From Pogonophryne albipinna (lineage: Eukaryota > Chordata > Actinopteri > Perciformes > Artedidraconidae): DNA of 64,000 bases. The DNA lies in contig CM053247.1 of NCBI GenBank assembly GCA_028583405.1, forward strand, positions 11,958,063 through 12,022,062, written 5' to 3'. The stretch's first letter is position 1. Each line of letters begins with the position of its first letter. Made by a program: the position numbers and the translations under genes. Under the pieces are notes generated by a model, which had not been told where the DNA came from, ran no database searches, and saw only the letters and a program-made list of their open reading frames with translations. Shown piece after piece: positions 59,176-64,000 of the stretch.

Positions 59176-59852
59176 ACACAGATATCAGCCCTCTTCAGTA
59201 AGTGGATTTATTGTAGTTTTCTTCAGGGGTTTGTTGCAGCAAGTCCCAGACTACATTCATCACTGCATTATTATGAATGGACATAGTTTTGGTTTATTAC
59301 ATAGCATATTTGTTTCATGACTTGTTTTGGTCCTTCAGGCAAAGGGAACTACAAAGATAGCGGAATCCACCACTCTCTGGACATCTGGCATGGGTCCAAA
59401 CATTTGGGCAAAAAGGTTCTGACCGTAAGTCCATGATCTCTCAAAAGAAAGATCGATAGATAGATAAATAGATAGATAGATTGATACATACATAAATAGA
59501 TATGCTGTACTTCATTTAAATCATCTACATCAACCCTGTTGTCATAAACCCAGTTGACGTCCCATAAAAAACATTTTGTTCAATGTCCAGGCAGGGCAGC
59601 AAAATGCTCCTTTGCTGCCCTCAGAATTCACAACACATTTGTATCTGTTTTTTCACAGGACATGTGGACTGGACTCCTGCACCACGTCACAGGACAACAT
59701 TCATGGGCCCTTGGAGCCTGTCAACATGGCCCCTTGTTGGAGAGCAGAGAGAAGGAGTGGATCCAGCAGGGCTCCGTGGCACACCAGAGATTTACGGATA
59801 TAATTCTCGAGGCACGTTGGCTTAAGAACGTCCACAAATATCTGCGTTTCAG

Positions 59853-60011
59853 GTATACCAGCCAAGGTCTATGTTCAAGCGACTGTTTTCCCATACGTCA
59901 ATACTTCTGTGTTATTCTGAATTTGGTGCTTTTATGCATCGAATTGTATAACCAGAAAAATAAATAATGTATATTGTTTTCACTGTACTCTCAGATCAAC
60001 TACAGACCTGA
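59853..60011. other. Unassigned sequence after the broken gene
   Basis: AT-rich, nothing recognised. Confidence 0.5.
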
Positions 60012-61160
60012 GGCCTGTACTACGAAGCCGGATTTTCGCTTAGCGAGCTAACTTCAGGGGAAACTCTGGGTTTCTGGTCCTACGATGCTGGTTCACTTCT
60101 TACCGGGCTAGATCTCCATGGTAACTTATGCTGAACGGCTAACCTGGGGCCTATACTACGAATCTAGTTCAACATATCCTGGATATGTTTTGAGTTATCC
60201 GGTTGACTTAATCCAAAACAAACCTGCTCTCGCTAAACTGTCCTACGACGCTGGCTATCAACTCGATCGCTGATGTCCTATCTAGTTAGATGCGCATTCA
60301 CATAAAATGGGTGGTATCTGGAGCATTCGACCAATCACAAACATGGAGAAGCGTACTGACAGCGCAGCGTCATACTTCCTGAATGAAAAGTCAACTATAA
60401 TATTAGTCAAATATGAAGAAGTTAAACTTTAAACATCCATGACTTAAACACTTTATCCAGGATCAAAGCCACATAGCTGCACCTGCAAGGTGAATACAGC
60501 TGGTTACAGAACAAGTGTTTGAATGCGTACATTAACAGGTTTATGATATCACTGCCCCGTCTAAGACACGGGTGGATCTGACTTTAATTACATTTGACTC
60601 GAGTGATTCGTCAACTTAATGTGTTGCTTAAAATAATACTTCTGCATACAGTATGTGACACTGAGTGTTGCACGGCCAGATACGGCTAGAGAAGCTGACT
60701 CAGATAAGGAAATATATGATACATTATGATGTGATATGAATGATAATGGGACACATCGACGTCTGCACTCACAGTGCCGCGGACTGTAGGCTACGTAATG
60801 TTACTTTGATCTGGTTAGCCTACTTATGTTGTGGCAGATATTTAATTAAGCTTTCTTAACATAATAGTATAATAATAGTATAATAGTTATAATAGTCAGA
60901 TTGCTCTGAAGATGGGAGGTGATATTCTATTAATTTTCACGTTCACACTGGCTGTATTTCCTCCGCACATTGAGCTCTGATTGGTCAGCAGGCGGTGCTT
61001 TCACTGAGTTGATCTCTTATCCTGGAACCTATCCTGCTCTGGTGCAGGCTAGCCGCTCAGCATAAGTTATCTAGCCCGCTAAAAAGTGAACCAGCTTCGT
61101 AGGACCGGAAATCCCTGAAGTTAGCTTGATAAACGAAAATCCTGATTCGTAGTATAGGCC
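60012..61160. mobile_element. Element with long inverted ends, ggcctgtactacgaag family
   Basis: The first about 48 bases (ggcctgtactacgaagcc, gctaacttcaggg) are mirrored by the last about 48 (ccctgaagttagctt, tactacgaat reversed). A second internal start (ggcctatactacgaatc at about 60147) suggests one copy inserted in another. Non-coding. It shares sequence with 12830-13340. Confidence 0.75.
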
Positions 61161-62465
61161 CCTGCTCTGGGGCAGGTTAGGTTCCAGGATAAGAGATCAA
61201 CTCAGTGAAAGCACCGCCTTTGCAGACTTCGATGTGTCCCATTATCATTCATATCACACCATAATGTATCATATATTTCCTTATCTGAGTCAGCTTCTTG
61301 AGCCGTATCTGGCCGTGCAACCAGTGGCGGCGCCAGAGTGTTTTTGTTTGGTAATCTATGGTAGGGCTAACCCATAAAGTGGTGGGGCTCAAGTCAGTAT
61401 TTGCAATGTAATTACATACACGCTATATCGCCCCCCTTGACAGTGAAATGCCACGCGTGAGGTTTAGATTATTTCCCTGTCTCAATCCAAATTGAACTGT
61501 ATGAAATAAAAAGGCACATTTGTCTTGTAGTAAATAAAAAGGGCGACCTGGAGCCAATCCTGCAATTTCCCCACAGGTGAAAGAGTTGACATGCTGAAAA
61601 ACCTACCCCTGCAGGGGGGTCTGGGGGGGATTCTCCCCCAGGAGATTTTTTGAAATACATAAAATACACATTCTGGCACTGTCTTGAGAAGAAAAATAAA
61701 TAAATCTATTACTACACGACATATTTAAAAAAATGAATGCCATTTTTGTTTTTTGTTACTTTGTTCTGAAAGCTGAACCTGCTGCTCCTCACAGAGAGAA
61801 GAGGGAAGAGGCTGAATGACTTTACATTGTGGATAAGGGTGGATAGCCCCCATTGTTCTGTGTGTCAAAATGAAAGACAGCCCACACACCTATCAATCAT
61901 CAAACCGTGGGGTCTTATTTCATTACGTGTTGATTTCTACCAACACGTAATGTTGTATCGATGTATATAGAGATGTACTACCGCAAAAGTATTCTCCGTC
62001 AGGACTTCCTGCAACAACACCACGCCCTTATCTTGATTCTGATTGGCCAGAAGACATTATCAAAGATGTTTTATTGAGAAGACGATCACTACGTGACAAA
62101 AGTTTTCAAAACCGTTTCTGGTCTTCGGGATTTCCAGACAAGTGGCTACTGAAATCAATCTTACTAACTGCCGTCTGTGCAATTTACTCCGCGAGTTGGA
62201 GGACTTTATTTTGCTTACTTTAACATCATTTTTCATGGTGGGGCTAAGGTGGGGCTAAGCCATTTATTGGTATGGCTGTGTCCTACCCCAGCCATACCCT
62301 GGCGCCGCCACTGCGTGCAACGCTTACAGTGTCACATTCTGTATGCAGAAGTATTATTTTAAGCCACACATTAAGTTGACGAAACACTCGAGTCAAATGT
62401 AATTAAAGTCAGATCCACTCGTGTCTTAGACGAGGCAGTGATATCATAAATCTGTTAATGTACGT
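61161..62465. repeat. Inverted partial copy of 60525-61045
   Basis: Once the insertion 61322-62313 is removed, this is the reverse complement of about 60525-61045, including taagacacgagtggatctga, gcacggccagatac and ctcttatcctggaacc. Together with 60012-61160 it forms a composite foldback. Confidence 0.8.
61322..62313. mobile_element. hAT element with target duplication cgtgcaac
   Basis: cgtgcaac at 61314-61321 and 62314-62321 flanks termini cagtggcggcgccag and ctggcgccgccactg. The empty site is seen in the paralogous sequence at about 60666-60682. No transposase frame. Confidence 0.95.
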
Positions 62466-62900
62466 GTGACAGGAGGTTTTCTCCCTCCGTACCGCTGCAC
62501 GGCACTGTGCCATGCGCCTCCGCATTTGTCACTGCTGGGCGCGCCGGAAGTATAAATACAGGGGTGTGGCGTAGCTTGTGACTTACCTGTCAACCCCTTC
62601 GCTGGTGGCTGGAGCACGGCGTGGCCCGAATGAATTGTTTGTCGTGGCAGCCGTTTCGCAACACTCGCATCTGGTTAGCGCATCTGACTGCCGGTGCAGT
62701 GGCGGAGAAATTGCTCCGCTGAGGACTCCCCTGGGCGCAGTGTTGTTATCACCTGGTGAGTTGCCGTTGTCTGCCTCCCTTTATCTGACACTTGGCTCCT
62801 CGCTTATTTATATTATTTATTGCGGCAGCGGGATTTTGCCATGGCCTGTGCGCCCCTCTCCCCTGACGGCTCGGGTGCTATGCTGTCGCTGAATAGATTG
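62466..62900 (+). promoter_or_regulatory. TATA-promoter-like block
   Basis: tataaata at 62551-62558 sits in a GC-rich context (gggcgcgccggaag upstream). A start site would be expected near 62580, and a possible splice donor (acctggtgagttg) lies at about 62750. No coding frame with homology follows. It may be an LTR promoter or a cryptic one. Confidence 0.3.
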
Positions 62901-63257
62901 TATGTATGAGAACCTGTAAATTCAATTATTGATATCAATGTGTTTAATTGGCCTCTAAATAATATTATATGTAGGCCTACCTGTGCCCTTTTCAGGGGTG
63001 CTATTAATTGCTAGGCCCACCTTCGGACAACTGGTCCTGCTGTTTTGGCTCTTTGCAGTGACTCAATACTGGAATAACTTGTCGTTGCGTTGCGAGCTCC
63101 GTGTCTGTTGACGTGACGTGCCCCCCCTGGCAAGGAGGACTGGGGGACTGTCAAATGGAGAGGAGCAACCATGCACCATCCAGTTCAACGTGATGGCAGT
63201 AGCTGTGGGGTCATTGTTACCATGGTAACGTAGTTTTTTACTTTAACTACTATATGT
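62901..63257. other. Unassigned sequence
   Basis: No exon or element recognised. Confidence 0.5.
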
Positions 63258-63274
63258 AATATTTATGCTTCTGC

Positions 63275-63376
<102 letters not shown>

Positions 63377-63687
63377 CAGTGTCTTGATTATTATACAAGT
63401 TTAAAGTATAAATAGTCAATGATGTTAAAAAATAAGTCAGTTTCTGAATTATCAATTTTCAGTTTATTTTTTAGGGGAATTGTGTAAAAGTGATGAGAGG
63501 GCTGGTTGTTGACACAGCCCATGTAGTTTGTCATGTACATTCTTCAAGTTGTGTTAATTACCTCATTACAACTAATAGTTATTAATAGTTTGATCATTTT
63601 TATTGAAATATCAATTCGATGTTGTAATTTTACTGGCAAAAACAATGTAGCGCAGATGAGAAGTGTGATTCTGTGTGTTGGTGTGTA

Positions 63688-63813
63688 GATGGCAAGAGCA
63701 GTGATGGAGGCCTTTCCTGCATTACCAATTATGTCCTTTGGGACATCCAAAAAGGAGATGGCTTGTGAGAGGAGAAAGTTTGCACTTTCAATACTCAATG
63801 GTTCAGGTTTGTA
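63688..63813 (+). other. Possible exon of unknown gene
   Basis: An acceptor-like tgtgtgttggtgtgtag is followed by an open plus-strand stretch MARAVMEAFPALPIMSFGTS, then KKEMACERRKFALSILNG, to a donor-like cag/gtttgt. Composition is protein-like, but I recognise no family and see no neighbouring exon before the window ends. It could be chance. The flanking 63374-64000 shows nothing else. Confidence 0.25.
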
Positions 63814-64000
63814 AGTCATTTGTCCTGCTTTATGTTATGGTTCTTAGTTAGTTGTTATGGAAATGATGAACTTCTATTAATCCAATGCAATCAAACAAAT
63901 CTACAATAACTACAGCCTGTAAAATTGCCTTTGAGTCCACACACTACAGCATTTATAGCCTACAGCATCATTGATTTTAAGCACAGGGCCCAAACCAAAT

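Larger units (their letters stand above)
55504..59852 (+). pseudogene. Broken copy of a fish multi-exon gene of unknown role
   Basis: Four plus-strand coding blocks lie in a consistent order: 55504-55794 (GHPPSIVYHDSLHQLAKYLV, FEISVKSRGTSAIVEW), 55924-56207 (WSSQPALKYGMLVGDFMLAS, CVDSIKDFWNEKRAKLI), 59339-59424 (GNYKDSGIHHSLDIWHGSKH) and 59659-59852 (DMWTGLLHHVTGQHSWALGA, EKEWIQQGSVAHQRFTDIIL). A decayed piece at 59589-59658 precedes the last block. They resemble, from memory, an uncharacterised protein family that is multicopy in fish genomes. Damage: TGA in place of a codon at about 55948, a 1-base loss near 56096, and the middle exons replaced by a solo LTR and a minisatellite block. Confidence 0.6.

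Overview
This looks like nuclear DNA of a teleost fish. The one clear cellular gene is the 3' half of a vertebrate smarca2 (BRM, the SWI/SNF ATPase). It sits among fish-type interspersed repeats: hAT elements with 8-bp target duplications, several TTAA-flanked elements, a Tc1-like remnant, L2/Rex1-type and L1-type LINE pieces, long (CA)n and (TA)n tracts and minisatellites. Diagnostic residues favour SMARCA2 over SMARCA4. I cannot name the species.

Layout. Bases 1-7917 form a giant inverted repeat: arms 1-3474 and 4442-7917, about 99.9% identical, around a 1-kb spacer. Each arm carries the same three smarca2 exons, on the minus strand in the left arm and on the plus strand in the right arm. 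From the right arm the gene continues on the plus strand through seven more exons to a stop codon at 36499. Together the plus-strand exons encode the end of the helicase C lobe, the SnAC region, an AT-hook, the bromodomain and the acidic tail. All earlier exons (N-terminal domains and most of the ATPase) are absent. Three consecutive exons (10085-10307, 23261-23365, 24396-24496) each carry a single-base deletion, although their splice sites and residues are otherwise conserved.

The introns are loaded with mobile DNA. The 13-kb intron 10308-23260 holds a TTAA element with nested insertions, an almost complete L2-type LINE, two copies of a large repeat with 148-bp internal units, a hAT-like element and a decayed LINE reverse transcriptase. 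The 8.6-kb last intron holds a LINE split by a hAT element with a BED-finger remnant, another hAT element, and a LINE that has lost its 3' half. Several insertions can be dated relative to one another because target duplications or intact paralogous copies show the empty site.

Downstream of smarca2 (38.9-64 kb) there is no intact gene. Present are an L1-type fragment, a three-level hAT nest (41913-44565), TTAA elements (39817-40451, 47586-48333, 49877-50555), an unrecognised broken coding piece on the minus strand (49046-49392), a broken copy of a fish multi-exon gene (55504-59852) interrupted by a solo LTR and a minisatellite block, and a composite of inverted repeats with a hAT insertion (60012-62465).

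The main item to follow up is the inverted duplication with the headless, frameshifted smarca2 copy. It is either a recent genomic rearrangement or a fold-back assembly artefact with uncorrected indels, and the sequence alone cannot decide. I found no convincing new multi-gene system.
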